Origin: Prorocentrum cordatum
Taxonomy: Eukaryota > Sar > Dinophyceae > Prorocentrales > Prorocentraceae
Reading direction: 5' to 3'
NCBI GenBank assembly: GCA_963575745.1
Contig: CAUYUJ010020524.1
Location: 91,206-155,205 of the forward strand
Length of the DNA: 64,000 nucleotides
Shown here: one piece after another, positions 52,261 through 62,720 of the stretch
Position numbering within the stretch: position 1 is the first letter of the stretch
Layout: each line of letters starts with the position of its first letter
Position numbers and translations under genes: made by a program
The notes under the pieces: generated by a model
Told to the model about the DNA's origin: nothing
Databases searched by the model: none
What the model saw: only the letters and a program-made list of their open reading frames with translations

Positions 52261-52833
52261 GGCTCGGGCGCCCATGTCGCGAAAGCCGCTGAGCGTGATG
52301 CGGCAATGGATGATCCTCGCGCTCTTGCCGTCTGGCCCTTTCTGGTGCTTCCACTTGAAGACGCGCCTGGAATCCGCGGCGTCTCGGGCGCCTTTGAGCG
52401 GTCGCTTCTCGAAGCACTTGCGCTTGACCCAGATGGTGAGCTTCTCGAGGGTGGCTGCTGCCACTTCCTTCGACAGCCCAGAAGCGCCCTCCTTAGCAAG
52501 GAGATCGGCGTCGTGCTCGACGTCCGCAGTCCGAGCAGCGGCACGCGCGTCAAGCGCGGCGGTCCGGGAACCGCGCGCAACGTTGTTGCTGGGCGTTTCC
52601 TTGTCGAAGCGAAGGCATGCTTCGCGCGCCCCCGGGTCGAGATGCAACTCGGTATGTTTTCCTCTTCGTCTGACTTCGTAGCCCCGGCGCAGTCGCCCAG
52701 GGCGGCGCCGCGCAGGTAGTGGTGGTGCTGAGCGTAGATTCCGCCGCGCTGGCGTTGTCTCGAGGCGCTGGGGCCACTCGCGTGGCTGGCGACCAAGCCT
52801 GACCGCGGCGTGCTCGACGGCAGCGTGGACCAT
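52261..52833 (-). pseudogene. RT fingers of copia element 2 (5' part, before the insertion)
   Basis: The 196-codon frame contains LTIWVKRKCFEKRPLKGARD then SRRVFKWKHQKGPDGKSARI and IHCRITLSGFRDM. This matches element 1 NIMTSRYVHAWKFAKNERGE and RTIRLRAALRGLM, and copia RT fingers generally. It is cut off at 52261 by the insertion and continues at 51272. Confidence 0.75.
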
Positions 52834-52910
52834 CTGCTGGCCGTCGTCGCTCTCCAGCTCTTCCAGCTCCTGGTTCAGATATTCTGCCTCTTCGACTTCG
52901 CGCCGAGCGG

Positions 52911-54117
52911 CTAACGTCGCCTGCTGGGCGTGACCAGAAGTCGCTGCTCGTCTGCTCTGGCACAGCCGTCAATGCCGATGGGCCCCCCCCCCTCCATGGC
53001 GCTGGCAGCGTCCTCCAGAACGCCGGTGGCATGGTCATCGAGCGCTCCATCTAGATCTCGTTCTGCGTCTGCTACCATAAGCGTCGCCACCCAGAATGAA
53101 CTGGATGATGCGAGCTCCCTTCCGCTGCTCGCCACTGAGGGCGCGGTGTGTCGACCCTGACGCCGTCGAAGAAGATCTGTCGAATGTCGCCGGGGCTCTG
53201 ATGGGGCCCACCAGATGGCCAAGCTGCGGGCGCAGCCCAGCCAGCCGCCCGCAGACTTCTGGTCGCGCAGAAGAAGCATGGCACGAACGTCTGGCAGCTG
53301 GAAGCGTCTGCGGGATACTCGCGGCAGTACCTCGAGGATGCCTGGGCGTTGCCGCGTCTGCGCGGTTGTCTGCGCGCCCCCCGCCTCCTCCCAATGGCCG
53401 AAGGTCCTGGTGCCAGAGCCTCGTATGATGTGCTCCAGCAAGTCCTCCACCCTGTCCCAAGCCAGGCCAATTCGCGCCAGGCCAGTGCCCACTTCGCCGA
53501 CGACGGTGCCGATGGCGGGCCGAACGCCCTGCAGTCTGCAGACCACGTCGGCTCGTCGGTTCATGACCGCCACCATGCCTCGAGCTGGTTGGACAAGCGT
53601 GGCAACCCCAGGGCCCGCCCAACCTGGCGCGCCCTTCGTGCTCGGGGGCCCGTGGATCTTCACCTTGTCGCCACATGGTGGCAGCATGAATGGCTGCCTT
53701 CCGCGGACGACGTTGCATGGCGGAACGCCGCCAGATTGGGCTGGGCTGTTGCTCGCGGAGATCGCATGCGCAAGCATCGCCGCAATTGGCTGCGATACCT
53801 TCGCGGTCTAGCTGCTCCTCCGCGGCGTGAGTTGCGCCGCGCCGGAGCATAATCCCACGTCGCTCAATGATGCGAGCGTGCTGTCGCGGAGCGCTGGTAT
53901 GCACCTGGGCCCCTCGCCTCTTCATCTGCTCCACGAGGTGCTCTGAGGTCACGCCGCCCTCGCCGTCCACGACAGACGTCTCCATCGCGCCGAACAGCTG
54001 GGCCCGCGATCGATCGATTGCAGCAAGCAGCGCAGAGTCATGCCTTGAGTCGATATACTGGCCGTCGTGGCTCCATGAAGCGCAACGGATCAGGCGCTTG
54101 ATCATGCGCCCGTGGTG
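52911..54117 (-). pseudogene. Integrase of copia element 2
   Basis: The core frame (54105 down) has IDSRHDSALLAAIDRSRAQL, FGAMETSVVDGEGGVTSE with catalytic Asp at 53965-53967, and RQHARIIERRGIMLRR with catalytic Glu 34 residues later. A second frame (53777 down) carries RGRQPFMLPPCGDKVKIHG, the conserved segment after the core, and VGTGLARIGLAWDRVEDL. Further downstream the C-terminal DNA-binding part is present in fragments. Catalytic residues survive; the frame is broken. Confidence 0.75.
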
Positions 54118-54921
54118 AATGGATGTCGCGCTAGGGATGGTTTGGTGCTGGTGATTGCCAGGCGCGGCTTTCCCTACTGTTGTTGGCCGCTGTGCGCGCG
54201 TAGTGCTCGTGTCACATTGTCACTAGTGGCGCGCCACCGCTGGAGGAGTAGCTTGCGTGGTTCTCGCGTGCGTGCCTCATGCAAATGGCCGCGCGGTGCT
54301 GTCAATAGCGTGGCCGCGTCAAAACGAGTCCAGTCGGAGGGGGTCGAGTTGCCCACCGCTGCGCTGGTGGCGCGTAATCGGCGCTGCCCCCGCTGCTGGG
54401 CTGGCTCGCAGTCCTGGTCCGACAACCAGACCAGCGAAACAGCCGCCGGAACCGCCGCCCTGAACCCCGGCGCTAGACGATGAGCCCGCTCCGGATGTAC
54501 CTGTGGGCGCCGATGGCAGAGCAGCCTCGTCTGATGCTCCCACGTCGGCGCCGCCCGTTAGCTGAGCCGGTTGGTCGCTGAGTGGCGTGGTCCTCCAGGT
54601 CGCTCTGGTTCTCGTGGGTGCTGGCCAGCGCGCGGTCGCGGCCGTGCGTCAGGGCTGGCGAACCTGCACTTGCTGAACTCGCGAGCGCGTGAAAGATGGT
54701 TGCGCGCCTTCTCCTCGCGGCAGCCTGGGCGCTCACAATGGGTGGGGGCGCTGCGGGGGTGTCGGCGCGTGGCCGGACCCCTGGGGCGCATGGGCGAAAC
54801 AGCCCGTGCGTTGCGCTTGCACGCTCTGCACGTGTCGCGCGCACTCTGCGGCCATCTCACTCCAGATGTCGCCCTCGCCCACAGCTGGGGAGGCTGCGGC
54901 GCGGTCGTCGCATTCGTGGGC

Positions 54922-55300
54922 TTAGTTCGCGAGATGAGGGCGCCGAAGGCGGCGACGTGGCTCCACAGTGCCTTGGGCGAGACGTTCGGTCATCCTCCAT
55001 GGCCACAGTTGGACGTCGAAGCTGTCATGGCCCTCGACTTGGAGGCGCGCGTGCTCGCGCAAGCACTTGGAATTGCCGAACTGCGCAATGATCTCCGGGG
55101 CGTTAATGACCAGGCCCGCGCCTCTCCTTAAGATGTCCCCGCGACGATCACGGTGTCTGTGCGTGCGCTGGTCGAAAATAACCTTGCCCATGCCAGGTGC
55201 CACCGGCACGTCTGGCCAGGGCGGTTCATCGCACGGCCGCGACGGGTCGGGCTGCTCGCTGACAAAGTAGCCGCCCAACTTGTGTAGTAATTATACTTTG
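54922..55300 (-). pseudogene. Methyltransferase-like domain of copia element 2 (C-terminal part)
   Basis: The frame reads YFVSEQPDPSRPCDEPPWPD, then KVIFDQRTHRHRDRRGD, INAPEIIAQFGNSKCLREHA and VQLWPWRMTERLAQGT. These match the late motifs of the element 1 domain at 15524-15950 (RERPVGT, IPPW, DKCTTGPRDSHG, TMANH, RCTGHHQH) in the same order. The upstream Gly-rich loop is not found in a readable frame (55300-56900). Shared between two divergent elements, so it is an old component of this copia lineage. Confidence 0.5.
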
Positions 55301-57050
55301 TGGCCGCAGAATCGGCCGCGTGGGGCCGAGTCCTCGCAGGGGCACAGCCAGGTGCTGCACTCCCGCTTGTAGTAAATGAAACGTAGCCCAACGACCGATT
55401 GGCTAGCACATCGGATCCGTAATGGCCACTTCGGGCCGGCATTGTCGCATGCACCTTTCTACGGCTCGTTGTTGGCCCTCGTCGTTGCGGTCGCAACTGG
55501 TGACCAAATCAAAACTTTCACCAACTCTGAGGTGGCGTCGGACAGCAAGCCAGCCAGTCAGAGACTCCTACCGTGAACCTGAATGTCGGCGCCGTAGTCG
55601 AGAGAGGTGAGGTAGGCTGGGTGGTGGTGACTGGAATCGAACCCAGCGTGCTGCGACGTCGTTGAAGCACTCGTCAGATGGCGGTCGAAATCATGCCAGG
55701 ACCGACGATCCCTAGTGCCACCGCGTAGGCAAACCTGAAGTGAAGTTGCCGTGCGACTCGCCCTTGTCGCACTCGTCGCGGACCTAGCTGGCCAAAGGCT
55801 GGAGCTCCGAGAAGATAGGGGGCGAGTTCCGAGACTCAGGCGCGAAGCCCTCTTCTATCCGCTTCTTCTGACTTGTGCGCCCTGCCGTGGTTAGGCGCTG
55901 GCAGCATAATCACCACTTGCATCCCGTCCTGTCCTGAGTGCGCTGCGTGGTGTCACGTTTGCCAGCGGCTAGCAGGAAGGTGTCCGAGTCTGGTGCTGAA
56001 GCTGCTGTTGTGCCTCGTCGAATGCGCGCCCCTCTCGGCGCGCCCCTGCTCTGGAGTGCGACTGCAATAGGGCGCAGTGCATCAGGGCCCAGTGCACACG
56101 TCGGTTAGTGGTCGTCCAGTCGTCAATGTGCTCCCCCACCTTGATCTTGCACCTGAAGTGCTCGTTGTTGACGGGTGCCCAAGTCAACGCCACGAAGACA
56201 ACGTTGCTGTGATCGGCTCCTGAGGCCGAGGCTTGCAGCGAGCCCGGTGCGCACTGGGGCAGAGCGCGTTGGTGCCAATAGCTTGCCGCGCTGCTGGCGG
56301 TCACCACTGTTGGCCGTTCCGGCCGACGACCACTGCGCCGGCGCTGGCCGGCATCGTTGATCCTGGAGCATCAGAGAGGCAGGCAGTCGAGGATGAGGTG
56401 TGCCTGTTCTGGTGGGCGTCGCACGTGATCAAACAAGTATGTAGCTGGTGGTTGGAAACGTTGCGCTGGAAATCAACTCGCCTGCATTCTTGAAATTGGC
56501 GGTGCTGATGACGTCGAAGCCGTAGTCTTGCTGTGGCTGATATGTACCGCCCCCGTTCCAGGGCCCGGGCGGGGCGCCCTGGTTCTGCTACATATTCCTG
56601 GGACGCACAGAGACAGGCAATTGCTGCGCGTCCTCCCAAGAGGCACGCGTTGAACCCGAACGTGTAGCATGGCCATCTAGCGATGCATCGTTTCCCGAGC
56701 AGCGTGGCCAAAAAGCGCCCGCCACGACGCACGCGCCGTGAGATTTCTCGACGCGCGCGTCGCCCTTGGGAGGGGGGTTGGGCGGCGCGCGCGCGGCATT
56801 CGTTGGTGGCGTCGAATCTGCTGGGAAAGATTGTTTGGGCCAGCCTGGCGGGCCGACCAGGCATTTTCCTAGCGCGCCAAATCTCGGGGCCGTCGGCACC
56901 GCGGGTGCCGAGCGGACCCTCGGAAGTCGGATCGTCCGAATCGCTCGGGATGGCGTCGCGGCAGAGGCGCGCCACGCCTGCGCGGCCGACGCCGCCCGAT
57001 CCCGGAGACGACGACGGCAGCTTCGAGGCGACGGCAATTTCGGCGTCGCT
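55300..57050 (-). other. Decayed polyprotein region, no domain assigned
   Basis: Only short open stretches with protein-like composition, for example NVVFVALTWAPVNNEHFRCK then IKVGEHIDDWTTTNRRV near 56100-56230. It corresponds by position to 16.3-18.2 kb of element 1. No motif I can name. Confidence 0.35.
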
Positions 57051-57056
57051 GGTCTA

Positions 57057-57300
57057 TCATTCAAGGATGAGCTGGGCAATGCGATGGCCCTGCTCGACCA
57101 CGTAGGTCTGCGGACTGGCGTTGTGCACGATGACCTCGGTATCTCCGCGGTCGTCGGGGCCCGCCGCGCAGCCGGCGATGTCGACGGCCTCGAGGGCGAG
57201 GCCCGAGCGGGGGGCAATGCGCATGTAGGTGCCCCGTGGTGCCATTGCTGCTGCTACATAGCTGATGCCGATTCCCGACCGTAGGTCGCGACGCTGGCGT
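57057..57300 (-). pseudogene. dUTPase domain in copia element 2, catalytic Asp lost
   Basis: dUTPase hydrolyses dUTP and keeps uracil out of DNA. The 62-codon frame from 57245 reads RGTYMRIAPRSGLALE (motif 2, PRSGLA), IAGCAAGPDDRGDTEVIVHN (motif 3 region) and VVEQGHRIAQLILE (motif 4, GDRIAQLI in the family). In motif 3 the family reads GVIDxDYRG. Here the catalytic Asp is Gly (57159-57161) and the Tyr is Asp, so the enzyme would be inactive. Motif 1 is out of frame upstream and the Gly-rich motif 5 is not seen. dUTPase is known in some retroviruses and LTR elements. Confidence 0.8.
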
Positions 57301-57397
57301 CAGAACACGCAGGCGCGGAGGGGTCGCAACCGGCAGAGCCGGAGATGATCGGGGAGGTGCTCTCGCATTCGGACTGAAAAATTGGAGCTTCAGCCCG

Positions 57398-58020
57398 TTA
57401 AATTCTCGTTCGTCGGCGTCGCGGTGGCCCTGGTTGTCCACCGCCAGCGGCGTAAGCAGCTTGGGCGGCAGGCCCCAGGAACGCGGCTAGAACTTGCCGA
57501 AAACGTGCATGTGCTGAAGTGCATAAAAGTCCGCTGCGCGCCGACTCCAACATGGAATAGATGGCGATGGGGCTCCAGGTGATCTCGTTGCCGCCTGGTC
57601 CGGGGAAGGTGACGCGTTTGCGTTTCGCGCCTGTCTCCGCCGCCACGTCGTTGGACTGCGTGGATTCCAGACCGCGTAGGGCAGGGAGGTCAGCGCCATC
57701 GGCCTCCGCGGCCAGAGAGCGCATGCTATGCCGACTGTTCACGCCGTCGCGCGATGCCGTCGCGATGAGGCAGTGAATCTCAAGTCGCTACCGGTGGTCC
57801 ATTGCCATCTCCTGCCGCATGGCATTGACATGACAACTTCCCCATCGAGGGCTGAACTTTCGCCCGCTGGACCCCCCAGGCCAAATTCACAGCGAATTGC
57901 ATGCCCTGGGTGGGCCCAGCCGCCAGCGTCGACGATGACGTCCAACCAGCCACCTGATAGGCAAGCACTGACCCGGTATCATGATGAGTGGTTGTGCGAG
58001 CTCGAACCTGCGCCGACGAA
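57398..58020 (-). pseudogene. Retropepsin-like protease of copia element 2
   Basis: One frame reads LDVIVDAGGWAHPGHAIR (about 57890-57945), a D-A-G catalytic loop preceded by hydrophobic residues. A later frame (57742-57398) reads ADGADLPALRGLESTQSNDV then RVTFPGPGGNEITWSP. The latter matches element 1 EGSGENLPAIMGL and MAIPG. Order, spacing and position before the dUTPase agree with a polyprotein protease. Confidence 0.6.
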
Positions 58021-59830
58021 GTCGGCCACCGCGGGGGCGTCGGCCTAGATGGAGGCGCGCGCAAGCCTAAGCGAGCGTCGCAGGGCACTGCTGTGTCTAC
58101 AGCTGACACGAAACTGGATACACTGGCTAGGGATCGCATGGGATCTGGCCGCGGTGCCCCTGGACCAGGGCCAGGCGAGGAGACTGGGCGGTCTTGTTGC
58201 GGCGGTGTCTCCTCTGGCGCGCCCCCGTCTGGCACCGCACAAGCCGGCGCCGCGGTCGCCGGACTCGTCGGAGAACAGGCCACCGCGTGGGCCGGCGCCA
58301 TAGGCGTCGGACCCGCGGGCGTGCGATCTGCACCAGTGAAACGGGGAAGTCGGCGATGGCGTCGGCTGGTCCTGCGCAGGGGCCGACTGCCCCGACGTTC
58401 CAGCGGGCCTACTGGGGGCTGTTCTTACAATGCCCAAATGCCCCCCAAAATGCACTTAGCGCAGAAGCCCGATGCGGCGAAACAAACTAGCTTCAGCCAG
58501 AAATGCTCTCATAACATTTCGTGCTGACAACGAGTTTCTCAACGCATTATTTGGCGGGCCTGTCGGCAAGCCCGGGCGCTTCGCCGCTGCTTGAAGGTCC
58601 GCGGCGCGCCATGCAATGCATCGAGCTGGTGTCGGTGTTCCCCATAAGTTCTAGGCGGCATGCAGGGCGCAGAATGCTTCGGCACTGCGGGCGCACAGCC
58701 CTCTCGGCGCGCGCGGAGGCCTCAAGACAGATGGGGGAATGCCTGTCGTCGCGAGACAGCATTGGGCGGGTGCGCAGCGGGCGCCGCAGCCAGCGCATGA
58801 GAAGGATTAGTAAGGGGTCATGTCCAACTCCGCACGGCTCGGCACAGCTGCTCGCCTTGCTGCCGCAGTTACTTCTGTGCGAGCCGCGCGCTATGGAGCT
58901 CGTCGCGGTGTCGTCGTTGGGCGTAGCCAAGAGCATCGCGCGTCGCGCTCGCATCGGCCGCCGCCGGGCATCCATGTCTCGCGGCAGGCAAACCGCATGG
59001 CCACGCTGCCATGTGGTTGGCTCACGTCCACTGGCCTGTCTGAACTGAACAATGCCAATCCAAAGGGGGACTCTGGCACTGGCGACAACGTGGAGCTCGA
59101 TCCATATGGCGTGCTGATGCCAAGTGAGGTCGCGGCGACATGTGCGCCCAGCTCAGGAACTGCGCGTCAGCAGCTCGTGGCGTGGTAGCGGCGGCTTGTG
59201 CGTTGTGCGTTGGGGCCCCTGGGCGTGGTCCAGAAGGAATGCACTGCTAACGCGTGTCCGTTGCGGTGGTTGCGGTGATGCTGTGGAAGCTGCGGGTGCC
59301 GCGGGCGCGGCCGGCGCTGGCCCCCCCGCAGCGGTCGCGCGGGCCCGCGGCGTGGTCGCAGGGCCCGAAGGCTGAGCAGAGGTTTGCGCGCGGCCCGTGA
59401 GGTCGACCATCTCGTGTCGCAGTCGTCGTAGTTCGGCGTCGCGTGGATGGGGCGATGGCCATGGGGCCGATGCTGTTCCATCCCGTCACATGGCCACTGG
59501 CTGCGGCCAACTGGCTGAAGCGAGCTGTCGGGCGACGAACTTGGAAAGGCGGCTGCTGCCGCTGGCCGCCGCGCAGCTGATGCTGGCGTTGGCTGGCCGC
59601 CGTTCACAGGGTCGGCGCTCCTCATGGGATCGCTCGCGCCGGGGCTCGCAGTCGCGCGCCGAGAAGTTCCGGAGGTGTCCTTGGTCATCCAGGCCGCGCA
59701 TGCACCAGTCAAGGGTCGCCGCTCAGCTAGGTTCGGTGGCCCTCGCCGCCCAAAGCGCGAGCGGCGCGGGCGCTGGCGGCGGGGCGCAGGCGTCGAGAAA
59801 GGAAGCGCGCGCCCAGCCGTGGCGCCGGGG
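58021..59830 (-). other. Decayed region between Gag and protease, low-complexity coding
   Basis: Ala/Arg/Pro-rich open fragments in all frames. Nothing equivalent to the RING finger or KptA-like domain of element 1 is visible here. Confidence 0.35.
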
Positions 59831-59832
59831 GG

Positions 59833-59874
59833 CAATCGCTCGCGAGGTACTCTTCTGACTCGCGCTCGCAGCAT
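59833..59874 (-). pseudogene. Degenerate CCHC zinc knuckle of Gag, element 2
   Basis: Within the 60557-59727 frame, CCERESEEYLASDCP keeps the knuckle spacing but reads Cys-X2-Arg-X4-Tyr-X4-Cys, so the second Cys and the His are lost. A basic stretch (KGEGKRTRGVRTIGAGAGRR) precedes it, as expected of a nucleocapsid region. It cannot bind zinc in the usual way. Confidence 0.5.
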
Positions 59875-60176
59875 GCGAGACGCGCCCCGCCGGGCCCCGT
59901 AGATTTGCCGCGTCGGCCCGCACCCGCGCCGATGGTCCTGACCCCCCTTGTCCGCTTACCTTCGCCCTTCCCGAAACAACGTCTCTTGGAAGTCATTTTC
60001 GGACATGTCGGCCAGGGGGGCGCGGTAATTCTCGCCGTGCCCTTGCTTTCTCGTGCGATGGCCCTCTGTGCGCGGCGCGCGAACTTGCGGCTGTTGAAGC
60101 GTCGCCAGCGTGCCTCGGCGCAATCGGGAGCTCGCAAAAAGGGTGCGCCGCGCTGTCGCGCGGGAATGTCGCTGAG

Positions 60177-60235
60177 TTCGGGGTCGTCGGCGGCCGCCGA
60201 ATGAGCGGGGTCGTCGGCGGCCGCCGAATGACCTG
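60177..60235. repeat. 27-bp tandem duplication coding HSAAADDP twice
   Basis: CGGGGTCGTCGGCGGCCGCC, then GAATGA, is repeated once without change in its core. It contains the palindrome CGGCGGCCGCCG and in the Gag frame gives two copies of HSAAADDPxx. Confidence 0.7.
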
Positions 60236-60591
60236 AATCAACGCCTACTGCTGGGAAGGCCTCCTGCGCTGCTGGCGCCGGCGCAAGCGGGCTCGGCGTC
60301 GCTCCAGGCGCAGCCGGGCCAATGCCGCCCCAGCTCGACCCAGCCGCGGTGCCGCGGGCGCTCTGAGCCTGATCTCGCGCGGGCGCGCCCGCGGGGAAGG
60401 TCTGCCGTTGGCCCGAGTGGGCCGCTGAGGCGAGATTGCCGGGCTCTGCGAAAGTGCACTGCAGCTGCCCAAAGTGTCGCAGCTGCCGTATCAAGTGCGT
60501 GAATTGCGCTGCGTTGGTCGCGTCGGCCAAGCCGTAGTACTGCAAGGTCATAGTCAATTGGATGTTTCACGCTCCAACCGCGAGCGAGGAA

Positions 60592-61600
60592 TTATCTCAC
60601 GCCATCGCGCCCCAACATGATATGACCAGTTTGTTGCGCGCAGTTGCGGAGGATGTCAAAGCGCGTTAGGAAGTTGTCGATGCGTTCCTGCGGCAGCCCG
60701 TTGAAGTTCATGAGCACTGAGACTGCCGAGGCGCGCCCCTTCTCGCCCAGTTGGCCCCGTCGCTCGGCCAAGCTGTGCATTCAGTGGGTCATCGTCGGCA
60801 CTGCGTTGCCGTTGCTGTGCCCTCCTTGACATCGGCTTTCCATCCACGAACTCCCGCGCTATGCGCCTGAGTCGTGATGATGCGAAGGCTGTCTGGCGAA
60901 TTGCGGAAATTAGGCCCGCTCTGACGGCTTTCCATCCAGAGTGGAGGTCCCTCCGTAATTCTAGGACATACTGGATGACAGGGGGGCAGCGATGGCGCTG
61001 CTCTGACCGTGAGCTTCGGAGCCGCCGTGGGTTCCTGCCCCGAATGTGTTCCTCCTCGCCAGCGTGCTGGGCGCAATCTTCCGTCGTGTCGTTGCGGCGT
61101 TCCTGGCGGTCGGGGCATCCCGCAATATGAATGTGGGAATGTCCTCGTGCGTCGTGTCGCCATTGTGCTGAATACCACCAACTGCGCGACCGTCGAGTAC
61201 TGCGCATCGGGATCTCGCCCTACCAAGCTGAAGGGAATGCGTGGGTGTGGTGATAATTCATGTTCCAAGAAATCGAAGACAAATCGTCCCAAGTTTGTGT
61301 CGCTGTCTCTTGGAATGCTGACAACATAGTCGCCAAACCTCCACGGGCTTTCCACCTTTCCGCTGCTCCTCCCAAGGCTCCCGCAACAAATTTGCAAATA
61401 GCTCGGGTCTTTTGGCAATCGCCGCTCACGTGAGCGCTGCATCGGTCAATGGTTCATTACTGATGGTTGGCGGATCCACGAGCGGCCCAGGCAAATACTG
61501 AGCACGCCCAGGACAAAAAGCAGGCGGGAACGGCAGGGCGACGCGGTCCTTGTAGTGGCCTGCGTGGTTGTACTCGTACTGGCGAAACTAGGGGGGGTGC
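60592..61600 (-). pseudogene. Gag capsid-like region of copia element 2
   Basis: The frames give CKFVAGALGGAAERWKARGG and WDDLSSISWNMNYHHT (61429-61220), then ASAVSVLMNFNGLPQERIDN and FLTRFDILRNCAQQTGHIML (60780-60592). The latter has the E.I..FL.RFD..R pattern seen in element 1 (GERIDQTFGTLRD). At least three frame changes occur. It directly follows the candidate 5' LTR, as expected. Confidence 0.6.
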
Positions 61601-61629
61601 TGCTCGCCTGTCACGAATGGAAAGTTGAA

Positions 61630-61985
61630 TAGCATGAAAGCGGTCCAACACGGGGTGCCGGGAAATTGAAGGCGGTGCCGGAAAGATGTCCATGCAATCC
61701 AAGCAGAACGAAGCGAAAACGACGCCATGCGCGCCATGGCCCCAGAGGTGGTGGAACGGATCCGATGATTTGCTACCAAGTAAGATCTGAAAGCGTACAT
61801 TGAAAGGGGATGTGTTCTCACGAAAGCGAATGAAGGCGGATCATTAATGTGAGTAGAAGACGGGCGCGGTGAGGTTGATCTTGGGACAAAGTAGCCATAG
61901 TCGCACCCGCCTGTACCCGGCAACAGTTGAAGGTAGACAGGCAGATGGAACGGCAGAGGTAGAGTAGACAGGAAAACATATACCC
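61630..61985 (-). repeat. Candidate 5' LTR of copia element 2
   Basis: Direct repeat of 48980-49405, strongest at 61798-61980 (details given there). It lies just upstream of the Gag region on the element's strand. Confidence 0.5.
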
Positions 61986-61989
61986 TGCG

Positions 61990-62720
61990 GGTGGGAACAG
62001 GAGGAGGAGGAGGAGGAGGAGGAGGATGGAGGAGAGGAGAGGAGAAGGAGACAAAGAAGAAAGAGGAGGATGAGGATGAGGATGGAGATGAGGATGAGGA
62101 TGGGAGGAGGGAGTAGGGAGGAGGGAGGAGGGAGGAGGGAGGAGGGAAGGAGGAGGAGGGAGGAGGGGAGAGGGAGGAAGGGGAGGAGGAGGGGAGGAGG
62201 AGAGGACGGGAGGAGTGAGGAGGAGGAGGAGGAGGAGGAGGACTCGGTTTCGGGAAGGAGGGGGCGCGGCGGCACGAGCACGACCAGCAAGAGAGGAAAA
62301 CAGAGATCGGGGTCCCAAGAAAAGCGCAGCGAGCTGGACGGTGCAGCGACAGACTGGGACCCGGCGGCAGGGGTGCGCAGCGGGGGCGCGCAGACCTGGA
62401 CGAGACCTCGGGCTGCGTGGGAGGAAGAAGGCCTGCAGAGGAGGAGGAGGGAGGAGGCGGAGGAGGAGGAGGAGGAGGAGGAGGAGGCGAGAGGAGGGAA
62501 GTGAGGAGGAGGGGAGGGAGAAGGGAGAGAATGAGGAGGAAGGGGAGGGGCAAGAGGAGGAGGAGGAGGAGGAGGAGGAGGAGGGAAGGAGATGAGGAGG
62601 GAGGAGGGTGGGGGGTGGGAAAAAAAAAAAAAAAAAAAAAAGGGGCCACGACGACGGACGGGGAGGACGAGGAGGAGGAGGAGGAGGAGGAGGAGGAGCA
62701 GGAGGAAGAGGAGTTCCGCT
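61990..62720. repeat. (GGA)n/GA-rich tract with a 20-base A run
   Basis: Long purine-only stretches (62000-62230, 62430-62600, 62660-62710) with GATGAG repeats at 62068-62102 and an A homopolymer at about 62620-62640. The unbroken poly-Glu, poly-Gly or poly-Leu ORFs are artefacts. Confidence 0.85.

Larger units (their letters stand above)
48980..61985 (-). mobile_element. Second copia-like retroelement with LTR-like ends, decayed
   Basis: Minus-strand order: Gag (61.4-60.0 kb), protease (57.95-57.4), dUTPase (57.3-57.06), methyltransferase-like domain (55.3-54.9), integrase (54.1-53.0), RT (52.8-50.85, interrupted by an insertion) and RNase H (50.4-49.8). Similar sequence in the same orientation lies at both ends (48980-49405 and 61630-61985). 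The domain order is copia-like, shared with 11366-26000 except for the dUTPase and the apparent lack of RING and microhairpins. Frames are broken throughout. Confidence 0.75.

Noticed and set aside
55635-55665. tRNA T-arm-like GCTGGGTTCGATTCC on the minus strand
   Set aside because: The T-stem lacks a base and I could not find matching acceptor, D or anticodon arms within 75 nt.
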